From Brachionus koreanus (taxonomy: Eukaryota > Rotifera > Eurotatoria > Ploima > Brachionidae), in contig PJRA01000263.1 of assembly GCA_016987375.1 (NCBI GenBank), positions 569,011 through 586,290 of the forward strand: 17,280 nt of DNA, written 5' to 3'. Positions 1 to 8,343 of the stretch are shown piece after piece (the stretch's first letter is position 1; the number at the start of each line of letters is the position of its first letter). The position numbers and the translations under genes were made by a program. The notes below the pieces were generated by a model. It searched no databases. It was given only the letters and a program-made list of their open reading frames with translations, and had not been told where the DNA came from.

Positions 1-314
1 TTGCTTTATTTTTTTTGTTGCTAAAAAACATCTTATTTTATTTCTTAAGTTTTTGTTTAATTTTAGGCGTTCGAAAAATTTTTGTAAACGCCATTGTTTT
101 GAATTGATTTATCTATAGAAAATCTACCGAATTATTTCAATCACATTAAATATTTACATTTAAAAAAAAAATTCTACCAGAATATTCAATTTAAGTTTAA
201 TATTTTCTAAAAAATAATAATATTACATGACTCGGATCCTGGTAAGGTAATATTTTACCTTTTTAGAGATAACTTTCAAAATATAGAAATTAAAAAGATT
301 TTTTAACATTGAGG
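1..314. other. AT-rich intergenic sequence, nothing recognised
   Basis: This stretch is low-complexity A/T sequence with frequent homopolymer runs. I see no reading frame of note, no splice-bounded exon and no structural RNA. It ends where base composition rises abruptly at about position 315. Confidence 0.5.
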
Positions 315-500
315 GTAGATACAGCTTCGCTGTGATAACGGTGCTCACCTTCGGCTCGCAGTTTTGGCCGATCGAACTTGATAGACGGGCGAAATCCACT
401 CAGCTTCGCCTCGTTTCTTTCGCAATGTTCGCCAATAATTTCGATCGATGATGAAAAGCAGCTTCGCTTCATTTTGATTGCTCGCTTCCAGCTCGCATAT
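315..500. repeat. GC-richer island with repeated CAGCTTCGC motif
   Basis: This block is much richer in G+C and CpG than its surroundings. The 9-mer CAGCTTCGC occurs at 322-330, 401-409 and 459-467. The first copy lies in a small hairpin (ACAGC-TTC-GCTGT) and the third in a looser one (ATGAA...TTCAT). Short frames on the minus strand are open here, but two of them overlap in different phases and neither resembles a known protein, so I read this as a dispersed repeat or the core of a small mobile element, not a gene. No terminal repeats or target duplication were found. Confidence 0.45.
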
Positions 501-1144
501 ATGGAATAATTTTAAATAAAAATAGAACATGATTATTTAGTAATCGCTAATTTAATTCTAATGAAATCTAATTAGTTTTCCAATTTTTACATTTTACTTT
601 TAAACTTTTAATTTTCTTTTATTTTATTTTATCATTGGTATATGTTTTTTTTTGCTTTCATTATTTTCAAACCAATCTACTACACAAAATGAATTCAAAT
701 CAGTGTAAATCTATAATTCTTCATGATTTTGACTCGGATTCAATTCTTTACAATTTTAATGTGCAATAAGTTTATTCGTTGCCGAGCTGCTTGTTACTTA
801 AGAATTATTCTTAACTTGAAACTTTCTTTTATATTTCAAGAGATAGTGCTGATCCCTTGATTAATAGATGAGAGATAGAATAGCTCCTATTCCTGTTAAT
901 CACAAGTAATTAAACCTATATCCGGATATATATACATTTGGAATTCACATTACCATTTAATTCCAATAAGTGTGTACTAATTCTTTAGCCTGTTTAACTA
1001 AATTAAACATTCAATTAAATGGAAGCTAACAAAGTTTTCTTTTGATCTAAAATTAAAAAAAATTTCCTTCAAAATAGAAATTTTCGATTATAACAGTTTT
1101 GATTTTAAGTTTCCTTTTAATTTAATTTAATAATTTAATTGGCA
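501..1144. other. AT-rich intergenic sequence with one perfect palindrome
   Basis: No gene is visible. A 14-bp perfect palindrome (TATATCCGGATATA) lies at 917-930. A short inverted pair GGAATT/AATTCC lies just to its right. Nothing else in this stretch can be supported. Confidence 0.4.
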
Positions 1145-2690
1145 ATTTGAATTCATCTAATTTTGCATTTAAATCTACCATAGCTCCCGGAATTTGTTAT
1201 ATAATCCCAGCAAAGGTTTCTCAAGACGATAAATCAGTAAATAAAGATTTTTTTAGAATTTAAATTGACCACAAATGTGTGTTTATGTCGAATTTGAAAA
1301 CCAAGCATATTTTTGAAAAAGCAAAAAATTTTGATCAAATCAGTGCTTTTTAATTTTTAAAATTCCTATTGATTTACTCAATTGATTTTTCTGACTATTT
1401 GTATTCATTATTTGCCAATTTTCCAGCTCGTCTATCTCCTGAACCAAGTGTCATTATAACGACATCTTGGTCAAATATTTATCAAAATTTTATTCTGAAC
1501 AATTTGATACCCAATTTGTCTAATATTCCCAGCCAAAGTTTCAGTCTTAATTCACTAAGCCAGTGGAAAAAGTTTTTTTCGAATTTAAATTGACCACAAG
1601 TGACAAAGTTTATGTCCGATTTGAAAACCAAGCATATTTTTGAAATCAGCACAAAATTTTGATCATATCACTGCTTTTTAATTTTTTATTCCTATTGATT
1701 TACTCAATTGATTTTTCAGGCTATTTGAATTCATAATTAGCCAATTTTCCGACTGGTCTATCTCCTGAACCAACTCTTACTATAAAGACTTCTTGGATAA
1801 ATTTTAATCAGAATTTTATTCTGAACTATTTGATACCCAATTTTATACATGTTACAGTCCAAACACCCAATCTTAGGTTAGTAAGCCAGTGGAAAACAGT
1901 TTTTTTAGCAATTAAATTGACCACAGGTCACGAAGTTTATGTCCGATTTGAAAACCAAGCATATTTTTGAAATCAGCACAAAATTTTGCTCATATCAGTG
2001 CTTTTTAATTTTTTTATTCCTATTGATTTACTCAATTGATTTTTCAGGCTATTTGAATTCATTATTTGCCAATTTTCCGAATCGTCTATCTCCTGAACCA
2101 AGTGTCACTATAAAGACTTCTTGGTCAAATTTTAATCAGAATTTTTTTCTGAACAATTTGATACACAATTTATCTTTAGTTCCCCGACAAAGTCTCAGTC
2201 TTAAGTCACTAAGCCAGTGGAAAATAATTTTTTTCGAATTTAAATTGACAACAAGTGACAAAGTTTATGTCCGATTTGAAAACCAAGCATATTTTTGAAA
2301 TCAGCACAAAATTTCGAACAAAATAGTGCTCTAATATTTGCAAAAATGTTTTCCCCAAATTTAATTGCATTTTTGACCAATAAATTGTGAAATTACATTT
2401 TTTTACGTCAATTTTCAATTGAGCCTACAAAGAGTTCCTTTCAGTGGCATAGCGATTTTATGGTCAAATTTTAATCTCCATTAAATTCTGTACAACATAT
2501 CTAAAAATGGAAAAATTTTTTCCAGATAGGTCTCTCTGCTAGAGCCACTAACTGGAAGCATATTTAAAAAATCAACATATTTTGGCTCATAACTTTTCGA
2601 GTATATATCATGTATACGAACCGAACATATTTTTGAATAGCTCTCAAAATTATGAACAAAATAGTGCTCTTTGTTTTTTTTTAATTCCGA
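1145..2690. repeat. Tandem satellite array, period about 327 bp, 4-5 monomers
   Basis: A landmark containing AACCAAGCATATTTTTGAA recurs at about 1293, 1620, 1947 and 2275, giving spacings of 327, 327 and 328 bp. A further, more diverged copy (AACCGAACATATTTTTGAA) begins at about 2619, some 338 bp after the same word in the previous unit. Other shared words include CTATCTCCTGAACCAA, GATTTACTCAATTGATTTTT and CACTAAGCCAGTGGAAAA. The first monomer is shortened by about 76 bp (landmark spacing 251 bp instead of 327), and the last is the most decayed, as expected at array edges. The unit length is a multiple of three, which explains why parts of it stay open in one frame (1369-1593 and 1939-2298), but those frames start at a different place in each copy and match no family. 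I treat it as noncoding satellite DNA. Confidence 0.85.
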
Positions 2691-2905
2691 TTTAAACGCA
2701 AAAATTTTGAGGTTGAAAAAAGGGCAGACAAAAATGTTGTCGTAGCGCGATCCCGATAATTTTAGTCACTACACGGCGTCATTCCCTATCGATTGATGTA
2801 TAAATGTCCGTGGGTCAAAATTATCGACCCCAAAAATATCTTGATAAGACATACAACTTTTTTTCGAAATTATATATAATTAGATTAGATTAGATTAAAG
2901 GCTAA
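2691..2905. other. Moderately GC-rich spacer with short inverted and direct repeats
   Basis: The sequence around 2725-2830 is less AT-rich than its flanks. A 10-bp inverted pair, CGATAATTTT at 2754-2763 and AAAATTATCG at 2817-2826, brackets about 50 bp. A short TTAGA repeat (about three units) lies at 2880-2894, directly before the reverse-transcriptase relic. It may be a remnant of another mobile element, but I cannot assign it. Confidence 0.35.
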
Positions 2906-3130
2906 CTTAATTTATGTTTAAAAAAACATACCTGCCATAAAAACTGGAAATTATCCAAAATAATAATGATTCCCAAAAAGTCTGATAATAAACAAAATCC
3001 AACAAACTATCGACCCATCAGCTTGACAAGTTTTCTAAGGAAGCTTTTCGAGAAGATTATAGGAAATAGAATAAGCGCTTTAATAGAAAAAAACAATTTG
3101 ATAAATACCTACTCTAAACAAAAACCCTAG
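2906..3130 (+). pseudogene. Non-LTR retrotransposon reverse transcriptase fragment (N-terminal RT motifs)
   Basis: An open stretch of 74 codons, bounded by a TAA just upstream and a TAG at 3128-3130, encodes the classic start of a LINE reverse transcriptase. It contains W-K-x-x-K-I-I-M-I-P-K, then a Lys/Asn-rich spacer, then N-Y-R-P-I-S-L-T, then K-L-F-E-K-I-I-x-N-R-I. This is the conserved motif 1-2 region of jockey/CR1/I-type elements. There is no start codon or endonuclease domain upstream, and the catalytic FxDD-type motifs are absent, so it is a dead fragment. The second RT piece at 4116-4295 is in the same orientation and could be the downstream part of the same copy. Clade assignment is uncertain. 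Confidence 0.8.
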
Positions 3131-3708
3131 TGTCAAATTGTTTAATCCTAGTTTTAGTAAAATCTATGCAAAATAAATTCTCTTAAAATTTACGCATTAT
3201 ATAGAAATTGAATAGTGCTAAAAACAAAAATTCAATATGCCATATTGAATAATTTTAATTATGTAAATATTAAATTTTTCATCTTTTTGTAAAATTTTAT
3301 TTTTTATGTTGCCAAATACTCAAATAAAGCAATGAATGATTAAATAGAATAAATTAATATTCAATAAAAAATAAGCTATAAAATTCAATGAAAATACAAA
3401 AAATTTTTCTTGTTTGAACAAAATAGAATAAAATTAAATGAAAATTTTACATTATTTAACAAAATAATTGAAATTAAACAAATCAAAACTCCAAATTCTA
3501 CTTGAATTAGTTGTTTTTTTGACTCTTAATGAGACCAAAATTTAATAAAAATATCAACGAAAATTAAATTTAGATAAATTTAATGATAATAAATCAACAC
3601 TTATATTTCAAATATTTTTATTTGAAATTTGCAGTTTTTCTCCTTAAAATGTTTTATTAGATTTTATAATAAATTTAAAGCGAATATATTTTAGCTGAAA
3701 AGTAATAA
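3131..3708. other. AT-rich sequence between transposon relics
   Basis: This is very AT-rich sequence dominated by AAATTTAA-like words and AATAAA-like strings. No coding or structural signal was identified. A short word, ATTTGCAGTTTTTCT, occurs at about 3628 and again at about 4454 on the far side of the relics; this may be chance. Confidence 0.4.
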
Positions 3709-3934
3709 TCAGTTCCGACAAAACAACATTTATCAAATTATTTATCCTCATTAAAAAACAAAGAATATGGTACGTCAACCATTAGTTTAGGTGAACTTGA
3801 AGCATGGTGTAAACAAAGCAATTCAATACCAGAAGTACTGCAAACCACCACCTAAAGCCGAAAATGTTTAAATTGGTAGCAAACGTAATAGAGGCAGCCC
3901 TGCAAAAGCAAGAGTGCTTTACCGGTGCAATAAT
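3709..3934 (+). pseudogene. Collapsed Mutator-like (MULE) transposase relic
   Basis: Frame one (3709-3855, 48 codons to TAA) reads VPTKQHLSNYL, then ISLGELEAWC followed by SIPE. I recognise this as resembling the N-terminal region of invertebrate MULE/SWIM-type transposase proteins. About 50 bases on, a second frame (about 3842-3934, with a TAA at 3869-3871) reads IGSKRNRGSPAKA, like the basic KRGRPAKA-type tail of the same proteins. The catalytic middle is missing, so the sequence looks like an internally deleted copy with a frameshift and a stop. Family recognition is from memory of the motif pattern and is moderate. It sits between two LINE pieces. Confidence 0.45.
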
Positions 3935-4115
3935 GTTTTGATAATGTTACTTTCTTATAAATTTTATGTTCATTTTTTAATTTTAAATTGTTTAAAAAGA
4001 TTTTTTAATGATATTTTTTGATATTATTAATGTTTGTTTCTATAAATTATGAAATGCTAAATAAATGACAAATTAATAATCAATGTCTATTTTGTTCTAA
4101 TTCTTTGTTTAAAAC
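3935..4115. other. AT-rich spacer, nothing recognised
   Basis: This short AT-rich spacer between the MULE-like relic and the second reverse-transcriptase fragment has no coding signal. Confidence 0.4.
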
Positions 4116-4295
4116 ATGGAAAAATTTTTATTTGAATCTATCAGGAAATTAAAGCTAAATGAGAATGAACACACAAGCGATGAATACCAATTAACTGAAT
4201 TTTTTCCTCAAGGCACAGTAGTTAGTCGTCTTTTAATAAGTATATATATTAATAACATTCCTAAGAAAGACAAAACAAATAACTCTTTCTTTTAG
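4116..4295 (+). pseudogene. Non-LTR retrotransposon reverse transcriptase fragment (PQG...IYINNIP motif)
   Basis: A 59-codon frame from ATG 4116 to TAG 4293-4295 contains F-P-Q-G-T-V-V-S-R-L-L-I-S-I-Y-I-N-N-I-P. This is the conserved RT motif B region (consensus PQGSVLSPLLFxIYINDIP) of LINE-type reverse transcriptases. Substitutions at usually fixed positions (SP to SR, LF to LI) and the abrupt stop show decay. The preceding 25 residues look like the linker between motifs A and B. It has the same orientation as the RT fragment at 2906-3130, and the missing catalytic motif A would lie in the interval between them. Confidence 0.75.
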
Positions 4296-4723
4296 TATAC
4301 ATTTTTTTTTAATTTAAATTTATAATCATATTAGAAGAGGGAAATATTTTATCGAAAATATAACTTTTTATTTCTTGTTTTAAGAAAAAATGATGAAGTT
4401 GATTTGAAATAGAATGAAGTCAACAGCCTTACTTGAACTTGATTACAGTTCAATTTGCAGTTTTTCTAATTAAAAGCGATACTTATTAAAATTTAAATTG
4501 CTTTTTATTCAATTTCAATTCTATTGCGTATCAAAGCTATTTTTAAATTAAAAAAATAACTTTAGCTTTTATTAAATAACTCAGGTAATCCTTTTTAATA
4601 GCTGTCTGAAAACCCGAGAAACTTTTTTTAAAAAAAATTTGAAAACTTTGCATAGCAACACAACTTTTTTTTGGGATATTTGAAAAAAGCTTAATTACAT
4701 ATTTAACTTCTGATTTAATTCAA
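4296..4723. other. 5' flank of the Hsp70-like gene
   Basis: This is AT-rich sequence with no recognisable gene. It is the presumed promoter and 5' UTR of the Hsp70-like gene. I looked for a heat-shock element (alternating nGAAn/nTTCn units) and found none that is convincing. The nearest candidate, GAGAAACTTT at about 4616, is too degenerate. No clear TATA box is visible. The coding frame stays open upstream of the ATG to a TGA at 4640-4642, but contains no earlier ATG. Confidence 0.4.
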
Positions 4724-6568
4724 ATGCTTCCAAAAAGCAATCATATCATTAGTTTGGATTTGGGAAATTTAAACTCAAGAATAGCAGTGTATCGCAATGA
4801 AAATGTTGAAATTATTCCCAATCGACAAGGCAATCTATCAACACCTTCAGTTGTATCATTTACTAATGAGACTTACCTAATCGGAGATCAAGCTTTAAAT
4901 AAACTAAATTCCAATCCACAAAATACCATCTATTCACTTAAACAGTTGATTGATTGTGATTTCAATGAGGCCAAAGTTAGAAGTGAAATGAGATATAGAC
5001 ACTTTAAAATTGTGAATAAAACAAAAAAGCCTATGGTACAAATAGATCTTGAAAATGAGACTAGAATTTTTGAATTTGAAGAAATTTTAGCCTTGATTAT
5101 ACAAAATTTAATCGAATCGGCTGAGAATTATTTGAATGAAAAAGTTGATAGGGCTGTAATTACGATTCCTGATTTTTTCAATTTATTTCAAATACAATCG
5201 ATTCAAAATGCTGCTAAAATTGCTGGTCTAGATGCTGTGCGTTTTATTCGCGATACTGCTGCGACATCTGTTATTTATTCATTTAGAAATAATTTTTTAG
5301 GAGAAAAAAATGTGTTTTTCTTCGATTTGGGTTCCGGAAGCTTAAAATTGTCTTTAATTACAATTGAAGAAGGAGTATCAGATGTTAAAACAACAGTTGG
5401 TGAAAAAAATTTAGGTGGTGACGACTTTGATATTCGTCTTCTTAACTATTGTATTGATCAATTTAATCAACAATACAATTTAGACATTACAAAGAGTTCA
5501 AAATCAGTAGCTAGGCTTAAACATGAATGTGAAAAAGCCAAACGTGTTTTGTCCACTAATTTACAGACAAAAATAGAAATTGATAGTTTATATCAAGACA
5601 AAGATTTTGTCATCGTCATAAAAAGAAAGCTGTTTGAAGAGCTTTGTGAAGATTTGTTCCAAAGAATCGAAGAAAAACTAGATGAACTTTTTGAAAATAG
5701 TAAAATAAATAAAAAAAGAATTTATGATATTGTAGTTGTAGGGGGATCATCCCGCATACCAAAAATAGAAGGTCTAATAAAAAAATTTTTTAATAAAAGT
5801 GAAATAGACAAGAGATTAAATAAAGAAGAGTCAGTTGTTTGGGGATGCGCAGTTTATGCAGCAGTATTGTCAGGTAAAAGATCAAACATTGTTGATAAGT
5901 TTTTGATCCTTGATGCAACTCCTTTAGCAATTGGTATTCAAACAGCTCCAAATAGTTTTATGAAATTAATTGACAAAAACACAACTTTTCCGATTATAAT
6001 TTTCTTAAGGATTATATTATCAGAAAATGGCTATGAAATAATTAATGTTGAAAAAGATGGTAATGAAAAAATATCACACTTAAAAATTGATAACAACAAA
6101 AGGAAAATAATTAAAATTTTTGAGGGGGAAGAGCCTCCTATTGATGAAGATAAATTCTTGTGTGAATTCGAACTATTCGAAATTAATGAAATATCTGATA
6201 AGAATTTGATTTTTAATATTAAAATTTATTTAACATTAGTTAAAATATATATTGTTTTAGATGATGAGCAAAGTTCAGAAAATATCAATTTGAACATTGA
6301 AAAATTTAGCTTGGCCGAATTAAATTCAATGAGCAGAAATGTTTTAGAATACAAACGAGAATACGATTTGTATGAACAAAAGCTAAATTTGAAAAATCAA
6401 CTTGAAGCTCTATGTTTAGAGGCAAAAGATATAATGCATGGTGATAATTTAAATATTTGTGATAAAACTCTTAGATGGTTAGATGAATGTCCATCGGCTG
6501 AAATAAGCGAATACAAAAAAAAGATTCAATTAATTAAAAATGGTTGTTTAAAATTCAAAAAAATGTAA
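4724..6568 (+). CDS. Highly divergent Hsp70-family protein, intronless
   Basis: The 614-residue protein aligns with cytosolic Hsp70/Hsc70 over its whole nucleotide-binding domain (about 8-390) and then, weakly, over the substrate-binding beta domain (about 398-515) and a shortened alpha lid (about 525-614). Recognisable signatures are LDLGN (phosphate 1, from L11), IAGLDAVRFIRDTAAT (166-181), FDLGSGS (phosphate 2, 200-206), GGDDFD (231-236), VVGGSSRIPKI (338-348), the linker-like FLILDATPL (393-401) and RWLDE (584-588) in the lid. Key ATPase positions have changed compared with bovine Hsc70: Thr13 is Asn15, Glu175 is Asp177, Asp206 is Lys208. Asp10, Lys71 and Asp199 are kept (D12, K73, D201). 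The C terminus stops without the Gly-rich tail or EEVD. The frame is intact, so it is probably expressed as a chaperone-like or regulatory protein with altered ATP turnover. The first in-frame ATG was chosen. No introns, as in many inducible Hsp70 genes. Confidence 0.9.
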   Translation: MLPKSNHIISLDLGNLNSRIAVYRNENVEIIPNRQGNLSTPSVVSFTNETYLIGDQALNKLNSNPQNTIYSLKQLIDCDFNEAKVRSEMRYRHFKIVNKTKKPMVQIDLENETRIFEFEEILALIIQNLIESAENYLNEKVDRAVITIPDFFNLFQIQSIQNAAKIAGLDAVRFIRDTAATSVIYSFRNNFLGEKNVFFFDLGSGSLKLSLITIEEGVSDVKTTVGEKNLGGDDFDIRLLNYCIDQFNQQYNLDITKSSKSVARLKHECEKAKRVLSTNLQTKIEIDSLYQDKDFVIVIKRKLFEELCEDLFQRIEEKLDELFENSKINKKRIYDIVVVGGSSRIPKIEGLIKKFFNKSEIDKRLNKEESVVWGCAVYAAVLSGKRSNIVDKFLILDATPLAIGIQTAPNSFMKLIDKNTTFPIIIFLRIILSENGYEIINVEKDGNEKISHLKIDNNKRKIIKIFEGEEPPIDEDKFLCEFELFEINEISDKNLIFNIKIYLTLVKIYIVLDDEQSSENINLNIEKFSLAELNSMSRNVLEYKREYDLYEQKLNLKNQLEALCLEAKDIMHGDNLNICDKTLRWLDECPSAEISEYKKKIQLIKNGCLKFKKM

Positions 6569-6590
6569 TGCATACCACACTTATAAATAC

Positions 6591-6600
6591 AATAAATAAA
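6591..6600 (+). terminator. Poly(A) signal of the Hsp70-like gene
   Basis: Two overlapping AATAAA hexamers (6591-6596 and 6595-6600) begin 22 bases after the TAA stop and are followed by T-rich sequence. This is a typical cleavage/polyadenylation signal implying a very short 3' UTR. Confidence 0.65.
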
Positions 6601-6847
6601 AGCTGATTTTCTCAAAAAAGGCTGTTTTAAAACTTTTTTATTTTTAAAAAAAATTTATTTTTGTTCGTATAGTTTTTCAAATAGAAAAAAATTATTTAGA
6701 ACTATTTATTTTAGTTAAAACAAATATTATAAATGCCATTAAAATAATAAATTAAACTTTAATTAATTTTAAATCTAGATATTTTGCTTATAATTAAATG
6801 TTTTAATGTGATTATTTGAAAAAAACTTAAAAAATATATTTAAAAAA
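6601..6847. other. AT-rich intergenic sequence
   Basis: This is almost pure A/T sequence downstream of the Hsp70-like gene. Nothing is recognised in it. Confidence 0.4.
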
Positions 6848-6964
6848 ATGGTAAAAGTTTACATCATCAACCGTCTGACGTCGGTAATTGATGTTCATCA
6901 AAGCATGTGTAGAACTTGCGGTAATCGACTAAAAAAAAACTCCTTTTGTATTAACAAATGCTAA
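6848..6964 (+). CDS. Possible small Cys-rich ORF (38 aa) or exon remnant
   Basis: ATG to TAA encodes 38 residues ending in CRTCGNRLKKNSFCINKC, a CxxC...CxxxC arrangement that could bind zinc. The ORF is slightly more GC-rich than its neighbourhood and stands alone in AT-rich sequence, with no recognised partner exon. It could be a fragment of a transposon-encoded zinc-binding protein, a lost exon, or chance. I do not recognise the family. Confidence 0.2.
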   Translation: MVKVYIINRLTSVIDVHQSMCRTCGNRLKKNSFCINKC

Positions 6965-7641
6965 CAAATTTAAAGTTATACAAATAATTTCTTAATTAGC
7001 TAATAACTCTTTCTGTTTTTCTATTCTAATAAAGTTATAGTGTAAAAATTAATATTTTTTTCAATTATTATTTTATACATTTTCTGATTAATTTTAAAAT
7101 TACAATGATAAATTAATTTTATTTTTTAAATATATTAATTTATTTAAACAAAACACACTGAATGTTTAGGTTCAAAAATTAAAAATCAAGAAATCTTTTT
7201 TGGTTTTCTTTGGTTGATTATCACAAATTTGTTAATAAAATAATTTTTTTTCTTTACAATGGTTGTACTGTAGAAAAAATCATTCATCTTAAAAGATTTG
7301 TATATAAAGTAAAAGGAAGTTAGTTTTTTTTTCTATAAAACAATTAATAAACATAACAAATGTGTGTTTTGATTAGAAGTTTTCAAAGTGGTTCAAAATG
7401 ACTTAAACATGAGACATTAAATATCAATTTATAAAAAAATTGATTGTTTGGATAGTTGATAAAAAATTAGTTTAATAGCGCAAAATTTAATTGAAATAAT
7501 GTAATAAATATTATTATGTAAAATTGACAAGGATTGGTGTTGCAAAAACAAAACTAGTGAAAAATCTTTAGAGCACCAAAATGGTGACCTATTTCATTGA
7601 TTAATTATTTCTTATACTATTTTAAAATCAAATAATAAAAT
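6965..7641. other. AT-rich intergenic sequence
   Basis: No gene or structured element was recognised before the left target duplication of the inverted-repeat element that begins at 7652. Confidence 0.4.
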
Positions 7642-7650
7642 CGATAAAAA
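7642..7650. repeat. Left target site duplication of element 1
   Basis: CGATAAAAA, repeated identically at 8344-8352 directly outside the right inverted repeat. Confidence 0.7.
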
Positions 7651-7658
7651 AGGTCCTT

Positions 7659-7696
7659 CCCTGTTTTGTGACCAGCCTGGTCACAGTCATCGGTGA
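7659..7696. repeat. Left terminal inverted repeat of element 1
   Basis: This segment is nearly identical to the reverse complement of 8248-8289 over about 38 bp. It holds a perfect 17-bp palindrome, GTGACCAG-C-CTGGTCAC (7668-7684), so each tip can itself fold into a hairpin. Confidence 0.8.
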
Positions 7697-8094
7697 TGAT
7701 TTTGAATCGATTGAAGAGGAAAGTGAAGATGGTGGGAATGAGAGTCAAAAAAATTATGTAGATGAAGAAAATACTTTACCTGGATCGTGTACATCTAGTT
7801 CATCAACTAAAAAAAATGAACTTAGCATTGATGTCAGTGATGATGATTTTGAAGGTGGTTTAAGTGAAATTGTTGGAAAGTCAATTAAAAAATGTTGATA
7901 TTTCTAGTCCTAGAAGTAAATCGCAATATTACAAAAAGAAATCTGAGGAGATACCAGAAGCACCAAAAGACGTTCAATATGAAGCTAAAAAAGTTTTTAG
8001 TGGGAAAAAAAATCCAGTTGAGTGTGATGTTTGTGGAGGTTTTTATGAAGGTGTCAAAGGATTAAAGTTACATATAATTAGATCTCATAAATAA
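7668..8094 (+). pseudogene. Acidic protein fragment with C-terminal C2H2 zinc finger, frameshifted, inside element 1
   Basis: Two overlapping frames form one apparent protein. The first (to a TGA at 7896-7898) is acidic and Ser-rich, with EEESEDGG, SSSST and VSDDDFEGG. The second, open from 7864 to TAA 8092-8094, continues ...SSPRSKSQYYKKK and ends in a C2H2 finger, C-x2-C-x12-H-x4-H (CDVCGGFYEG...HIIRSH), directly before the stop. The frames join if one A is dropped from the six-A run at about 7886-7891, which suggests a slippage mutation. Neither frame begins with ATG; the first is open straight out through the left inverted repeat. This resembles a captured gene 3' part or a degenerate transposon-borne zinc-finger gene. 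Composition is less AT-rich than the flanks. The parent gene is unknown. Confidence 0.6.
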
Positions 8095-8167
8095 GTTTGA
8101 TTAAAATTTTTTATTAAGAAATTGATTATTTTTGACATTAAAACTAAATATTTAATAAAACTTTACT

Positions 8168-8328
8168 GGTCACGAAAAAATTACTGTATGATTTTTATGG
8201 TCACAAGGAAAATTTCCTGGTCACAGTAGAATTTTTACCTATTTTCTGGTCACCGATGACTGTGACCAGGCTGGTCACAAAACCGGGAGTTAAGTACTTG
8301 GTCACATTTTTGGTGACCAACTGGTCAC
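8168..8328. repeat. Subterminal cluster of nine GGTCAC/GTGACC hexamers in element 1
   Basis: GGTCAC occurs at 8168, 8199, 8219, 8248, 8273, 8300 and 8323, and the inverse GTGACC at 8262 and 8313, all within 161 bp. Spacing is irregular, about 10-30 bp. Clustered subterminal hexamers are known transposase-binding sites in several DNA transposon families; that role here is inferred. Confidence 0.7.
8248..8289. repeat. Inner right inverted repeat of element 1
   Basis: Reverse complement of the left tip, ending in ...CACAAAACCGGGAG. A second, outer tip follows at about 8300-8343, separated by a short spacer rich in GGTCAC-type words, so the right end looks partly duplicated. Confidence 0.75.
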
Positions 8329-8343
8329 AAAACAGGGAAGACC

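Larger units (their letters stand above)
7652..8343. mobile_element. DNA transposon with terminal inverted repeats and 9-bp TSD (element 1)
   Basis: The ends are inverted copies. The left starts GGTCCTTCCCTGTTTTGTGA at 7652. The right, read on the other strand from 8343, starts GGTCTTCCCTGTTTTGTGAC, one base shorter. Outside them is CGATAAAAA at 7642-7650 and again at 8344-8352, a 9-bp target site duplication (with one extra A at 7651 on the left). The right end carries the tip twice: an outer copy and an inner one at 8248-8289 that matches the left end further, for about 38 bp (7659-7696). No transposase is encoded, so it is non-autonomous. A 9-bp duplication is typical of Mutator-like elements, but the superfamily is inferred. 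Its interior carries an acidic, zinc-finger-ending reading frame. Its tips resemble those of the element at 15800-16736. Confidence 0.8.

Noticed and set aside
290..530. Two minus-strand frames of about 60 codons over the GC-rich island
   Set aside because: They overlap in different phases, lack recognisable motifs and are explained by lower stop-codon density in GC-rich DNA.
1369..2298. Open frames within the satellite (74 and 119 codons)
   Set aside because: They reflect a repeat unit divisible by three; starts differ between monomers and no family resembles them.
4296..4723. Heat-shock elements upstream of the Hsp70-like gene
   Set aside because: Only degenerate GAA/TTC pairs are present; no run of three alternating units.
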